NCBI RefSeq assembly: GCF_029961025.1 | Contig: NZ_JASBVP010000017.1 | Coordinates: 1 to 52,579, forward strand | Length of the DNA stretch: 52,579 bases | Origin: Mycobacterium sp. | GTDB taxonomy: Bacteria; Actinomycetota; Actinomycetes; Mycobacteriales; Mycobacteriaceae | Direction of reading: 5' to 3' | In this document: piece after piece, positions 1-8,785 of the stretch | Numbering within the stretch: position 1 is the stretch's first letter | Layout: each line of letters starts with the position of its first letter | Program-made: the position numbers and the translations under genes | The notes under the pieces: generated by a model | Told to the model about the DNA's origin: nothing | Seen by the model: only the letters and a program-made list of their open reading frames with translations | Databases searched by the model: none

Positions 1-471
1 GAGCAGCACGCTGTTTTGCTGGATCTGGTGCGCTCGCACATCGCCACCGTGCTGGGCAACACCACCCCCGAAGCCATCGACCCCGAAAAAGCATTCCAGG
101 ACCTCGGCTTCGACTCGTTGACCGCCGTCGAAATGCGCAACCGGCTCAAAGCCGCCACCGGACTGGCACTCTCACCCACCCTGATCTTCGACTACCCGAA
201 TTCGGCCGCGCTGGCCGGCTACCTCCGCCAAGAACTTCTCGGGAGCACGCCGTCGGAGCCGCAAAAAGTCGCCCCCGGGGAAGAGGAGATTCAGCGGGTG
301 CTGGCCACGATCCCGGTGAGGCGGCTGCGGCAGGCCGGTGTGTTGGACCTGCTGCTCAAACTGGCGGACGAAACCGGGGACACCACGGCGCCGGAGACCA
401 CCGAAGAACAGCTTGCGGGCATGGACCTCGACGACTTGGTCAACGCGGCATTGCACACCGACGACGAGTAA
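1..471 (+). CDS. pks12: C-terminal end of a modular polyketide synthase (Pks12-like), 5' partial
   Basis: The frame is open from base 1, so this is the tail of a larger gene. It encodes an acyl carrier protein: GFDSLTAVE (about residues 36-44 of the fragment) carries the phosphopantetheine-bearing serine, followed by the usual helix and FDYP segment. After the ACP comes an acidic, helical tail of about 75 residues ending LDDLVNAALHTDDE, which looks like a C-terminal docking segment. The next gene starts 21 bp downstream and resembles Rv2047c, which follows pks12 (Rv2048c) in M. tuberculosis. Pks12 makes the mycoketide chain of mannosyl-phosphomycoketides. The ACP identification is direct; the Pks12 assignment rests on synteny. 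Confidence 0.85.
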   Translation, partial: EQHAVLLDLVRSHIATVLGNTTPEAIDPEKAFQDLGFDSLTAVEMRNRLKAATGLALSPTLIFDYPNSAALAGYLRQELLGSTPSEPQKVAPGEEEIQRVLATIPVRRLRQAGVLDLLLKLADETGDTTAPETTEEQLAGMDLDDLVNAALHTDDE

Positions 472-492
472 GCACCACCCGGAGGTCACCAG

Positions 493-3183
493 GTGAGAGT
501 CGCCGTCACCGGCGCGAGCGGGGTAATCGGCCGCGGCCTTGTCGCTCGGCTGCTCAGCCGGGGCCACGAGGTCGTCGGCCTGGCACGTCATCGTCCGGAC
601 AGCTGGCCCGGCACCGTCGAATTCGTGCAGGGCGACATTCGGGATCCGGCCGCGGTCCGGCGTGCTCTCGCGGGTGCGGAGGTGGTCGCGCACTGTGCCT
701 GGGCGGCGGGCACCGGCGCCGGTGAGCACGGCGGTCACCAGGTCAACATCGACGGCACCGCCAATGTGCTTGCCGCGATGGCCGACACCGGAGCCAGGCG
801 TATCGTGTTCGGTTCGGCGGCGCACGTCTACGCCACCCACCCCCCGGCGACCCCGCCGAGGACAGAGCGCGACCAGACCACTGCGGCATCCCCGCATGCC
901 CGCGTCGAGCGGCTGCTGGCCGCCTGCGGCGCGGAATGGGTGGCGGTCCGCTGCGGGCTCATCCTCGGCCGTGATACCGGTGATCGGGTGCGCCGGCTGC
1001 TGGCATCGCCGGTGCTGCTCGACATCGCCGGGGCCGCCGATCGGCCCGTGCAGGTGGTGCATCCCGACGACGTCTGGCGGGTATTCCTGCGTGCGGTCCT
1101 CGACCCCGGCCTGACCAGCGGTCCGGTCAATCTCGCGGCACCGGGGGAGTTGACGCTGCGCCTCATCGCCACCACTATCGGGCGCCCGCTGATACCGATC
1201 AGCGCCACACTGATCGGAGCGCTGCGACGATTCGGCGTAACCTCGCTCGCCGCGTTCGAAGCGTTGTCGGCGGCCCCCGTGATGGATTGCTCGCGGCTGC
1301 ACCGGCAGTGGGGGTTCACGCCGGCGTGGGACGCGGCCGAATGCGCCGCAGACTTCGCCATGGCGCTTCGCGGCCAGGTCAGCCTGGGTAAGCATGTGGT
1401 TTCACTGCCCTGGAGGCTGCGCCGTGTCCCGGACGTGCCCGCGGTGGATGTCCCGGCCGCGGACGGCGTGGCGCCCCGATTCGCCGGCCCCGAGGGACTT
1501 AACGGTGAATTCGACACCCCGATCGACCCGCGCTTCCCGACGTTTCTCGCCACCAATTTGTCGGAGGCGCTGCCCGGACCGTTCACGCCGTCGTCGGCGT
1601 CGGTCACCGTACGCGGATTGCGGGCCGCCGGCGTACTCACCGCCGAGCGGTTGCGGCCCGGCGGGTTGATCCAACGCGAGATCGCGACCCGCATGGTTGC
1701 CGTCTTCGCGCACCGACTCTATGGGGCCATCACCTCCGCGCACTTCATGGCGGCCACCGTGCCGTTCGTGAAACCCGCGACGATCGTGGCCAACAGTGGG
1801 TTTTTCGGTCCCAGCGCCGCAACGTTGCCGGTCTTCGGCGACCAGCCGGTGCCGCCCGAGCTCGTCCGGGCTGCCGCAAAATCGGTGCGGACCATCCGCA
1901 ACATCGGGGTCTTCGGCGTCAACCTGGCCGGTCTCATCACCGGCGCGGCCCAAGACACCCGGGACTACATCGCCGACGTCGATCGGCTGGAACGGCTGGT
2001 CGGCGACGACCTCAGCACATTGGGTGAGGATCGGCTGCTGAGCCTGATCTTGGCGGCCCGCGACCGGGTGGTGTACGGGTGGGTGCTGGCAGCGGGATCG
2101 TTTCTGGTGTGCGCCGCGCTCAACGCGATGCTGCGCGGCATTTGGGGCCCGGCCGCCGCGCCGCCGGCCGGGCCGCAGTTGGTCAGTGCACGACCCCTGG
2201 ACGCGGTTTACCGGTTGGCGGCGGCGGCGCGGCGCGACGCCACCGTCGCTCGTCTGCTGACCGAGCCGGGTGAACACCTGGAGGAGTCGCTGGCTGCCCA
2301 GGCGCCGGAATTTCACGCCGCCCTGCATGCCGAGCTGGCGTGGATCGGGCACCGCGGGCCGGCAGAGGTGGAGATGGCCGCGACCACCTACGGCGACGAT
2401 CCGCAGTTGCTGCTTCGGATGGTGGCCAAATCGTTGGATGCTCCCACCACCGCGGAGCCCAAGCATCCGGTCATTCCGTTGCGGGCGAAGGCGATCGCCC
2501 TGTTGGCGGCGAGCCAACTGCGGGAGCGGGAAGTCCGTCGGGACAAAATGGTTCGGGCCATCTGGGTGCTGCGGCGGCTGCTGCGTGAGTGCGGCCGCCG
2601 GCTCACGGATTCCGGTGTTCTCAACACCGTCGACGACGTGTTCTACCTGCTGGTCGACGAACTCGACGCGCTGCCGCCCGATGCCTCGGCCCTGGTGGCA
2701 CGTCGCCGCGCCGAACAGCGCAGGCTGGCGAGCGTGACCCCGCCCCCCGTGTTCAGCGGCAGCTGGCGGCCGGGCAGCACCCTGGCCACGGTGCTGGCGG
2801 TCGGGGAGACCCTGCACGGCCTGGGTGTCTGCGGCGGGCGGGTTCGGGGCCGGGTGCGCATCGTTCGGCCCGAGACCATCGCCGAATTGGAGCCCGGCGA
2901 GGTTTTAGTCGCCCAGGTGACTGACGTCGGCTACACCGCCGCCTTTTCCTACGCGGCAGCCGTGGTGACCGAGCTGGGTGGGCCGATGTCGCACGCGGCG
3001 ATCGTGGCCCGCGAGTTCGGTGTCCCGTGCGTGGTGGATGCGCCGGGAGCCACCCGGCGCCTGCCGCCCGGGGCACTCGTGGAGGTGGACGGCCAAGCGG
3101 GGGAAGTCCGGGTGCTCGAACTCGCTCCCGTGGACAGCCGTTGGGTGCCGAGCGCGAACCGCAACCGCAAAACGCGCCATTAG
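493..3183 (+). CDS. Two-domain protein: NAD-dependent epimerase plus PEP-utilising mobile domain (Rv2047c-like)
   Basis: An 896-residue protein. The N-terminal ~290 residues form a Rossmann-type NAD-dependent epimerase/dehydratase domain, with GASGVIGRGL at the start. A long middle region has no motif I recognise. The last ~90 residues carry the mobile (phosphohistidine) domain of PEP-utilising enzymes, with GGPMSHAAIVAREFGVPCVV; the His is the usual phospho-carrier. The GTG start has a GGAGG ribosome-binding site at 481-485, 8 bases upstream. It lies 21 bp after the PKS stop and is probably co-transcribed with it. In M. tuberculosis, Rv2047c sits in the same place next to pks12, so a role in mycoketide lipid synthesis is plausible. 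No canonical PEP-synthase ATP-grasp motif was obvious by eye. Confidence 0.8.
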   Translation: MRVAVTGASGVIGRGLVARLLSRGHEVVGLARHRPDSWPGTVEFVQGDIRDPAAVRRALAGAEVVAHCAWAAGTGAGEHGGHQVNIDGTANVLAAMADTGARRIVFGSAAHVYATHPPATPPRTERDQTTAASPHARVERLLAACGAEWVAVRCGLILGRDTGDRVRRLLASPVLLDIAGAADRPVQVVHPDDVWRVFLRAVLDPGLTSGPVNLAAPGELTLRLIATTIGRPLIPISATLIGALRRFGVTSLAAFEALSAAPVMDCSRLHRQWGFTPAWDAAECAADFAMALRGQVSLGKHVVSLPWRLRRVPDVPAVDVPAADGVAPRFAGPEGLNGEFDTPIDPRFPTFLATNLSEALPGPFTPSSASVTVRGLRAAGVLTAERLRPGGLIQREIATRMVAVFAHRLYGAITSAHFMAATVPFVKPATIVANSGFFGPSAATLPVFGDQPVPPELVRAAAKSVRTIRNIGVFGVNLAGLITGAAQDTRDYIADVDRLERLVGDDLSTLGEDRLLSLILAARDRVVYGWVLAAGSFLVCAALNAMLRGIWGPAAAPPAGPQLVSARPLDAVYRLAAAARRDATVARLLTEPGEHLEESLAAQAPEFHAALHAELAWIGHRGPAEVEMAATTYGDDPQLLLRMVAKSLDAPTTAEPKHPVIPLRAKAIALLAASQLREREVRRDKMVRAIWVLRRLLRECGRRLTDSGVLNTVDDVFYLLVDELDALPPDASALVARRRAEQRRLASVTPPPVFSGSWRPGSTLATVLAVGETLHGLGVCGGRVRGRVRIVRPETIAELEPGEVLVAQVTDVGYTAAFSYAAAVVTELGGPMSHAAIVAREFGVPCVVDAPGATRRLPPGALVEVDGQAGEVRVLELAPVDSRWVPSANRNRKTRH

Positions 3184-3187
3184 CAAG

Positions 3188-3868
3188 TTAACAGCTGAAT
3201 TTTTCGCCGACACCTTCCGGCGGCGGCACGGGCCGCAAGCAGCCGAACGGTTCGACACCGGCCGCCGAAAGCCGCACCGCCGACCGGTGGGCATAGTTCA
3301 CGCACCACACGCCGGATTGACCGGCGCGACAGCGGAAGTCGCCGAATGTCAGCGACTGCCCCTCGGGCAACTCCGGTCCGTCGCCATAAATAAACGCCCC
3401 CGGATCTCCGTGCACCGACCCCACCTGCAGGTTTGCACCGTCGAAGTCGACCCAGCCGCCTTTCCACGCCCCATAGGTGATCGGCGGCCGGGGCGGCGGC
3501 TTGGACAAGTCGACGAGGCAGGACAACGTACCGCTGGTGTGTTTGGAGTCGGTCAGGCAGGTGACCTTGCCGCCCGGGGCGGTGAAGGCGATGTCATCGC
3601 CGAGTTCGGTGGTGGCCCCGTCACGCGTCGCGCTGTGATAGCGGGCGGTATCGGCGGGGACGCCGGCTTTGACCCAGGCGATGACCTCGGAGATCGGCGC
3701 TCCCGGCCCCGGTGGTCCCGGGGGCGCGGGCGGCTTGGCCGCCGACGGCGCGGCGACGGTCACCGTCGTCGACGGCGCACGGCTGAGGGTGTGCTGAGAT
3801 CCGTCACCGACGGTGTGCGTGCACCCGGCCAGCAACGACGCCGCTCCCAGTACGACGGGGATTCGCAT
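3188..3868 (-). CDS. lppI: Secreted lipoprotein LppI-like
   Basis: A 226-residue protein with a short lipoprotein signal peptide; the lipobox LLAGC puts the lipidated Cys at residue 16. A Ser/Thr/Pro/Ala-rich linker follows (about residues 20-60, with PPAPPGPPGPG). The globular C-terminal part contains several cysteines (VTCLTD, LSCLVD, FRCRAG, VWCVNY, FGCLRP, KFSC), suggesting disulfides outside the membrane. It is convergent with the Rv2047c-like gene, only a few bases from its stop. This arrangement matches Rv2046 (lppI) in M. tuberculosis. Function is unknown in the family. Confidence 0.8.
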   Translation of the reverse strand: MRIPVVLGAASLLAGCTHTVGDGSQHTLSRAPSTTVTVAAPSAAKPPAPPGPPGPGAPISEVIAWVKAGVPADTARYHSATRDGATTELGDDIAFTAPGGKVTCLTDSKHTSGTLSCLVDLSKPPPRPPITYGAWKGGWVDFDGANLQVGSVHGDPGAFIYGDGPELPEGQSLTFGDFRCRAGQSGVWCVNYAHRSAVRLSAAGVEPFGCLRPVPPPEGVGEKFSC

Positions 3869-4048
3869 TCCGCCAGGCTAACCGGCACCCACCCGATTTA
3901 CCGGGCCGGGCGAGGCTGTGCCGGCGTGCCGCACCGAAATGCGGGACGCCGTCGCGTGTCGGGCGGGCGTAGGGTAGGTGGGGCATAGCCGTTTGCTTTC
4001 GTCTCGCAGAACCACCTGGCACGGTGGCGGTTGGCAGGGTCCTCGCCG

Positions 4049-4456
4049 ATGTATGCGATGTATGAAACCGTGGTTGCGCTGACCGCGCTCACCCACTTCA
4101 CGTTCCTCGGCTACCTGGTCGTCGGGGGGTTTCTCGCCCTGCGCTGGCCGCGCACGCTTGGGTTGCACGCCGCGGCGGTGACCTGGGGCATCGTGACGAC
4201 GATTGCGCATCTCGACTGTCCGTTGACCGAATTGGAGCGCTGGGCTCGCGCCCAGGCGGGGATGCCGGCGCTCCCGCCGCAGGGATTCATCGCGCACTAC
4301 CTAACCGGTGTGCTTTATCCCGCCGGTTGGGTGGGCGCGGTGCAGGCCGGCGCGTTCGCGACGGTCGCGGTTTCGTGGGCGCTGTGCTTGCGGCGCTACC
4401 GGCGGCCTGCGCCCGTTCTCCGCCGCGGGTCCGCACGCCGCCCCTGCGGGCAGTGA
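4049..4456 (+). CDS. DUF2784 family membrane protein
   Basis: About 135 residues with three to four hydrophobic segments. The family hallmark is visible: a Trp/His-containing membrane segment (LRWPRTLGLHAAAVTWG), then DCPLTELERWARAQAG, then GFIAHYLTGVLYP. These conserved residues (CPLTxLExW, GFxxHYL, YP) are typical of DUF2784. I start at the ATG at 4049; an upstream GTG (4031) and another ATG (4058) are possible. The tail after residue ~115 is basic. In M. tuberculosis this interval holds lipT (Rv2045c), which is absent here. Function is unknown. Confidence 0.75.
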   Translation: MYAMYETVVALTALTHFTFLGYLVVGGFLALRWPRTLGLHAAAVTWGIVTTIAHLDCPLTELERWARAQAGMPALPPQGFIAHYLTGVLYPAGWVGAVQAGAFATVAVSWALCLRRYRRPAPVLRRGSARRPCGQ

Positions 4457-4510
4457 TGGATCTCATTCCCGTCGTGTGACGCCCGCCATTGTGCGCCAAG
4501 CCCCGCGCGA

Positions 4511-4535
4511 TTAGGTTTAGGTTAACCTAACCTTA
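4511..4535. promoter_or_regulatory. Double IdeR/DtxR-like iron box
   Basis: The site reads AGGTT (4513-4517), T, AGGTT (4519-4523), AACCT (4524-4528), AACCT (4529-4533). Its core TTAGGTTAACCTAA is a perfect 14-bp palindrome, and the flanks repeat both half-sites. The mycobacterial IdeR consensus TTAGGTTAGGCTAACCTAA matches about 15 of 19 positions in one register. A possible -10 hexamer TATCAT (4536-4541) follows directly, which would put transcription start at or near the GTG at 4551. Iron- or metal-dependent repression of the 4551 gene is inferred. Confidence 0.6.
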
Positions 4536-4550
4536 TATCATCCGAACGAC

Positions 4551-4820
4551 GTGCAGCCGCACACCCCGGGAGTTGCCGTGCTGATCGACCCGCCTAACTG
4601 GGAATTCGCCTACGACCTGACGCTCGACGAGCTCCGGCGGCGCGGTGCCGTGCTGGCGGCGATCGGCGAGGACTGGGACCCCTTGCGGGCGCTGGCTGAG
4701 GAGGAGCGGGCCTACGCCATGCTGTACGGCGATCTGGATTCCGAGCAACAGCGCTGCTACGAGCGCCTGGTCATGGCCGGGGTGCTGCCGGATCGGGCGG
4801 TGGATCGTGCTCCCGATTGA
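4551..4820 (+). CDS. Small conserved hypothetical protein
   Basis: An 89-residue acidic protein without signal peptide or membrane segment. Visible features are a Pro/Trp start (IDPPNWEFAYDL), LDELRRRGAVLAAIGEDWDP, and a helical stretch with ERAYAMLYGDLDSEQQRCYERLV. I know no assigned function for it. The GTG start at 4551 lies 10 bases after a possible -10 box and may be leaderless; GTG 4578 is an alternative that begins at VLIDPPNWEF. It overlaps the next gene by 14 bases. A double IdeR-like palindrome sits immediately upstream, so it may respond to metal. Confidence 0.6.
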   Translation: MQPHTPGVAVLIDPPNWEFAYDLTLDELRRRGAVLAAIGEDWDPLRALAEEERAYAMLYGDLDSEQQRCYERLVMAGVLPDRAVDRAPD

Positions 4821-5034
4821 CCCGGACGCCGACCGGAGCCGGCGTGCCTGGCTGGCCTGCCCGAACTGCGATCACGGTGCCGGGTGCCACGACTGCCGGC
4901 GGGGCCGCAATTGTCACAGCCATTGGCAGTATCTGCTCGGCAACGACGCCGCCGTTGTGCACCTGCAATGTCCGACCTGCGCGCATCTGTGGTCGATGGA
5001 CACCAGGGCCCGGCGCCGGGGATCCGCCGCCTAA
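4807..5034 (+). CDS. Small Cys/His-rich putative zinc protein upstream of pncA (Rv2044c-like)
   Basis: A 75-residue protein starting at GTG 4807, overlapping the previous stop by 14 bases. It has two CPxC knuckles, ACPNC near residue 18 and QCPTC near residue 56, with GCHDCRRGRNCHSHW between them. Eight or more Cys/His residues could bind one or two zinc ions. The closest recognisable analogue is the small gene just before pncA in M. tuberculosis (Rv2044c). A longer frame extends upstream, but only the part from 4807 has the conserved character. Its function is unknown. It probably shares a transcript with the 4551 gene and may be metal-regulated. Confidence 0.6.
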   Translation: MLPIDPDADRSRRAWLACPNCDHGAGCHDCRRGRNCHSHWQYLLGNDAAVVHLQCPTCAHLWSMDTRARRRGSAA

Positions 5035-5061
5035 GCTCACCGGCGGCGATACCGTGGCGCT

Positions 5062-5622
5062 ATGCGCGCGTTGATCATCGTTGACGTCCAAAACGACTTC
5101 TGCGAGGGGGGTGCGCTGCCCGTGGCGGGGGGCTGCGCGGTGGTCGGAGCCATCAACGACTACCTGGCCCGCCATCCCGGCTATGACCACGTCGTGGCCA
5201 CCCAAGACTTCCACATCGACCCCGGCGATCATTTCTCGGATCATCCGGACTACTCGTCGTCCTGGCCGCCGCACTGCATCGCCGGAACCCGTGGGGCGGA
5301 TTTGCACCCCGGCCTCGACACCCGCCGGATCGAGGCGGTGTTCAAAAAGGGCGCCTACGGCGCCGGATACAGCGGGTTTGAGGGCATCGACGACGACGGC
5401 ACCCCGCTGCTGGACTGGCTGCGCCAACGCGGGGTCGACCAGGTCGACGTGGTGGGCATCGCGACCGATCACTGTGTGCGCGCGACGGCCGAGGACGCGG
5501 CCCGGGCGGGTTTCACCACGAGAGTGCTGCCGGATTTGACCGCCGGCGCGACGGCCGAGTCGACGGCGGCCGCCCTCGAGGAGATGCGCGCCGCGGGCGT
5601 CGCGGTGGTCCCGGGCACCTGA
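5062..5622 (+). CDS. pncA: Nicotinamidase / pyrazinamidase
   Basis: A 186-residue cytosolic amidohydrolase, the same length as M. tuberculosis PncA. It converts nicotinamide to nicotinic acid in the NAD salvage cycle and activates pyrazinamide. The catalytic triad is intact: Asp8, Lys96 and Cys138 (in IATDHCV). The metal ligands Asp49, His51, His57 and His71 are all present at canonical positions. His57 matters because M. bovis carries Asp here and lacks activity. The gene is followed 15 bp later by the sugar-transporter lipoprotein gene. In M. tuberculosis, pncA is likewise next to the Rv2041c-Rv2038c transporter (with Rv2042c between). Confidence 0.96.
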   Translation: MRALIIVDVQNDFCEGGALPVAGGCAVVGAINDYLARHPGYDHVVATQDFHIDPGDHFSDHPDYSSSWPPHCIAGTRGADLHPGLDTRRIEAVFKKGAYGAGYSGFEGIDDDGTPLLDWLRQRGVDQVDVVGIATDHCVRATAEDAARAGFTTRVLPDLTAGATAESTAAALEEMRAAGVAVVPGT

Positions 5623-5637
5623 GGGCATAGGAGCACC

Positions 5638-6969
5638 ATGCTCGACCAGCCGTTGAGGCGGCGGACGCTGTTGCGTGGCGCCGCAGCGCTCGGCGCCGCG
5701 TCACTGGTGCCGTGGTCGGCGAGCTGCGGCGGCGACGAGGATGCGGTGACGTTTTTCTTCGCGGCCAACCCGGAGGAAGCCGATGCCCGCATGCGGGTCA
5801 TCGAGGCGTTCCAGCGTCGCCATCCCGGGATCACGGTGCGGCCGCTGTTGTCCGGGCCGGGGCCAATGCAGCAGATCTCCACCTTTTGCGCCGGCGGCAA
5901 GTGCCCGGATGTGGTGATGGCCTGGGAATTCACCTACGCCGAGCTGGCTGACCGGGGGGTGTTGCTGGACCTGGGAACCCTGTTGGCCGACGATCGGGCG
6001 TTTGCCGCGGAGCTCAACTCCGACAGCATCAGATCGCTGTACGACACGTTCACCTACAACGGCGGGCAGTACGCCTTCCCGGAGCAGTGGTCGGGAAACT
6101 TCTTGTTCTACAACAAGGAACTTTTCGCCCAGGCCGGTGTGCCGCCGCCGCCCACAAGCTGGGAGCGGCCGTGGACCTTCGGTGACTTCCTCGACACGGC
6201 GAAAGCGCTCACCAAACGCTCCCGGTCGGGCAGGACCAGCCAGTGGGGATTCGTCGACACCTGGGCACCGGCATACTCGGCGGGGCTGTTTGGCATGAAC
6301 AACGGGGTCCCGTGGTCGGTTCCGCGAATGAACCCCACGCATCTGAATTTCGACAAACCCGCTTTCATCGCCGGTGTCCAGTTCTACGCCGATCTGGCCA
6401 ACACACACCATGTCGCACCGAGTCCGTCGGAAACACAGTCGACGTCGACGATGGATCTGTTCTCCACCGGCAGGGCGGCGATGGCGCTGGGCGGGCACTG
6501 GCGATACCAGACATTCGACCGCGCCCGGGGCCTGGATTTCGACGTCACGGTGTTGCCGACGGGGCCGTCCGCACGCCGGCGGGGATTGAGCGCGCGCTCC
6601 AACATCGGCACTACCGGCCTCGCCATAGCGGCAAGCAGTCGCCGCAAGCAGCAGGCCTGGGAGTTCGTCAAATTCAGTACCGGCCCGGTCGGGCAGGCAT
6701 TGATCGCCGAATCCGGACTGTTCGTGCCGGTGCTGAAGTCCGCGATCGACTCGGCCGGCTTCGCCGCGGCCCACCGCAGGATCGCTAATCTGGCGGTGCT
6801 GACCGGCGGGCCGGCTCACTCCGAAGGCCTGCCCGTCACCCCGGCGTGGGAAAAGGTCAACGCCCTGATGGACCGCAACTTCGGACCGGTGCTGCGGGGC
6901 AGTCGTCCGGCGGCGTCGTTGGCCGACGGGCTGTCCCGCGAGATCGACGAGGTGCTGCGCGGCTCATGA
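5638..6969 (+). CDS. ABC sugar transporter, solute-binding lipoprotein (Rv2041c-like)
   Basis: A 443-residue extracytoplasmic solute-binding protein of the family-1 (maltose/multiple sugar) type. The N-terminus has a Tat-like RRRTLLRG followed by a hydrophobic stretch and a lipobox ending SASC, so it is probably exported folded and lipid-anchored. The body shows family features such as VITxxF-like substrate-domain segments, PDVVMAWEFTYAELADRG and AFPEQWSGNFLFYNKELF. It binds a sugar or polyol outside the membrane and delivers it to the two permeases encoded next. The following gene overlaps it by ATGA. Substrate is not readable from sequence. Confidence 0.9.
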   Translation: MLDQPLRRRTLLRGAAALGAASLVPWSASCGGDEDAVTFFFAANPEEADARMRVIEAFQRRHPGITVRPLLSGPGPMQQISTFCAGGKCPDVVMAWEFTYAELADRGVLLDLGTLLADDRAFAAELNSDSIRSLYDTFTYNGGQYAFPEQWSGNFLFYNKELFAQAGVPPPPTSWERPWTFGDFLDTAKALTKRSRSGRTSQWGFVDTWAPAYSAGLFGMNNGVPWSVPRMNPTHLNFDKPAFIAGVQFYADLANTHHVAPSPSETQSTSTMDLFSTGRAAMALGGHWRYQTFDRARGLDFDVTVLPTGPSARRRGLSARSNIGTTGLAIAASSRRKQQAWEFVKFSTGPVGQALIAESGLFVPVLKSAIDSAGFAAAHRRIANLAVLTGGPAHSEGLPVTPAWEKVNALMDRNFGPVLRGSRPAASLADGLSREIDEVLRGS

Positions 6970-7907
6970 CACCGACCCACCGACCCCGCGTTGCAGTAAT
7001 CCGCAGCCGCAGGGCTTTCGGCCGCCGCGCCTGGGCCGGACGGCTTTTCATCGCACCGAATCTTGCCGCCGTCGCGGCTTTTATGCTCTTCCCGCTGGGA
7101 TTTTCACTCTACATGAGTTTCCAGCGATGGGATTTGTTCACGCCGCCGAAGTTCGTGGGCCTGGCCAACTTTCGCACCCTCTTCACCGCCGATCCGCTAT
7201 TTCCCATTGCAGTGCGCAACACGGTGGTTTTCACCGTGGGGACCATTGTTCCGACGGTGCTCATCAGCCTGGCAGTCGCCGCCACGTTAAACCGGAAAGT
7301 CAAGGGTGTCAGCATCTTTCGAACGGTGGCCTTTCTGCCGCTCGCGGTGTCGTCGGTGGTGATGGCGGTGGTGTGGCAGTTCGTCTTCAATACCGACAAC
7401 GGGCTGCTCAACATCGTTCTCGGCTGGGTCGGCATCAGGCCCGTATCATGGCTTATCGAACCCAAATGGGCCATGGTTTCCCTGTGTCTGGTCAGCATTT
7501 GGCGCAGCGTGCCCTTCGCCACCGTCATCTTGCTGGCCGCCATGCAAGGTGTTCCCGAGACCCTTTATGAAGCCGCCAGAATCGACGGTGCCGGAGGGCT
7601 ACGGCAATTCGCTTCCATCACTGTCCCGTTGATTCGTGGGGCGCTGTCATTCGTGGTGATCATCTCGGTCATCCACGCGTTTCAGGCTTTTGATTTGGTC
7701 TATGTCCTCACCGGTGGCAACGGCGGACCGGAGACCGGCACTTATGTCTTAGGAATCATGCTCTTTCAGAATGCCTTTGCTTTTTTGGAGTTCGGATACG
7801 CGTCCGCACTGGCATGGGTGATGTTCGCCATCCTGCTGGTGCTGACCGTGCTGCAGTTGCGGCTGGCGCACCGGCGCTCGTGGGAGGCCAATCGTGGGCT
7901 TAGCTGA
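6966..7907 (+). CDS. ABC sugar transporter permease 1 (Rv2040c-like)
   Basis: A 313-residue inner-membrane protein of the MalF/UgpA type. After a basic N-terminus it has about six transmembrane helices. The cytoplasmic EAA loop that docks onto the ATPase is visible as YEAARIDGAGGLRQF near residue 200. The ATG at 6966 overlaps the previous stop (ATGA), which decides this start over the longer frame from 6846. It overlaps the second permease by 14 bases at its 3' end. Coupled translation with both neighbours is likely. Confidence 0.92.
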   Translation: MTPTHRPRVAVIRSRRAFGRRAWAGRLFIAPNLAAVAAFMLFPLGFSLYMSFQRWDLFTPPKFVGLANFRTLFTADPLFPIAVRNTVVFTVGTIVPTVLISLAVAATLNRKVKGVSIFRTVAFLPLAVSSVVMAVVWQFVFNTDNGLLNIVLGWVGIRPVSWLIEPKWAMVSLCLVSIWRSVPFATVILLAAMQGVPETLYEAARIDGAGGLRQFASITVPLIRGALSFVVIISVIHAFQAFDLVYVLTGGNGGPETGTYVLGIMLFQNAFAFLEFGYASALAWVMFAILLVLTVLQLRLAHRRSWEANRGLS

Positions 7908-8736
7908 GCGAGTAGCCAAAGCCAACATCGTTCCCGCCTTGGCGACCTATGCCGCACTGATCGGAATTGCGTGGTGTGCTCTTTTCCCGATCCTGTGGGC
8001 GCTATCGGGTTCGTTGAAGAATGAAGGCGAGGTGGCCGAACCGACACTGCTTCCGGCGCATCCGCAGTGGTCCAATTACGCCGAGGTATTCCGTCTGATG
8101 CCATTCTGGCGGATGTTTTTCAACACCGTGCTCTACGCCGGGTGCGTGACAGCAGGTCAGGTGTTCTTCTGCTCGCTGGCAGGATATGCGTTCGCGCGAC
8201 TGCAATTTCGAGGTAGAGACACGTTATTCGTTTTGTATCTAGGCACATTGATGGTGCCGCTGACGGTGACGGTGATCCCGCAGTTCATCCTGATGCGGAT
8301 CCTCGGCTGGACCGACACCCCGTGGGCGATGATCATTCCCGGATTGTTCGGCAGCGCGTTCGGAACCTATCTTATGCGGGAGTTTTTTCGCACCCTTCCG
8401 GCCGATCTCGAGGAAGCGGCGATTCTCGACGGCTGCTCCCCGTGGCAGATCTATTGGCGGATTCTGCTGCCCCACGCGAAACCCGCGGTGATGGTGCTTG
8501 CCGTGCTCACCTGGGTCAGCATGTGGAACGATTTTTTGTGGCCCCTGTTGATGATCCAGCGTAACAGCCTCGCCACGCTGACTCTCGGACTGGTCCGGAT
8601 GCGTGGTGAATACGTTGCCAGGTGGCCGGTCTTGATGGCGGCATCGATGCTGATCCTGGTGCCCTTGATCATCCTCTACGCCGTCGCTCAACGCGCTTTC
8701 ATCCGAGGTATCGCGGTGACCGGGCTTGGCGGATAG
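7894..8736 (+). CDS. ABC sugar transporter permease 2 (Rv2039c-like)
   Basis: A 280-residue MalG/UgpE-type inner-membrane permease with six predicted helices. Its EAA loop reads LEEAAILDGCSPWQIYWRI near residue 170. It starts at GTG 7894 within the end of the first permease gene. It pairs with the 6966 product to form the channel of a sugar importer, energised by the ATPase encoded 50 bp downstream. Confidence 0.92.
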   Translation: MGLAERVAKANIVPALATYAALIGIAWCALFPILWALSGSLKNEGEVAEPTLLPAHPQWSNYAEVFRLMPFWRMFFNTVLYAGCVTAGQVFFCSLAGYAFARLQFRGRDTLFVLYLGTLMVPLTVTVIPQFILMRILGWTDTPWAMIIPGLFGSAFGTYLMREFFRTLPADLEEAAILDGCSPWQIYWRILLPHAKPAVMVLAVLTWVSMWNDFLWPLLMIQRNSLATLTLGLVRMRGEYVARWPVLMAASMLILVPLIILYAVAQRAFIRGIAVTGLGG

Positions 8737-8785
8737 AGCGGATAGACATGAGCAGCACAGGTTTCGACGTGATGGGTGTTCTTCG

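Noticed and set aside
1402..2817. 471-codon minus-strand frame over the Rv2047c-like gene
   Set aside because: Antisense shadow with Gln/Arg/His-rich low-information sequence.
3869..4048. A lipT-like esterase between lppI and pncA as in M. tuberculosis
   Set aside because: No alpha/beta-hydrolase motifs occur in this interval; only the DUF2784 gene and two small genes lie between lppI and pncA.
4645..5034. Longer version of the Cys-rich gene starting at 4645
   Set aside because: The upstream part is the frame-shifted shadow of the 4551 gene; Cys/His motifs and normal composition begin at GTG 4807.
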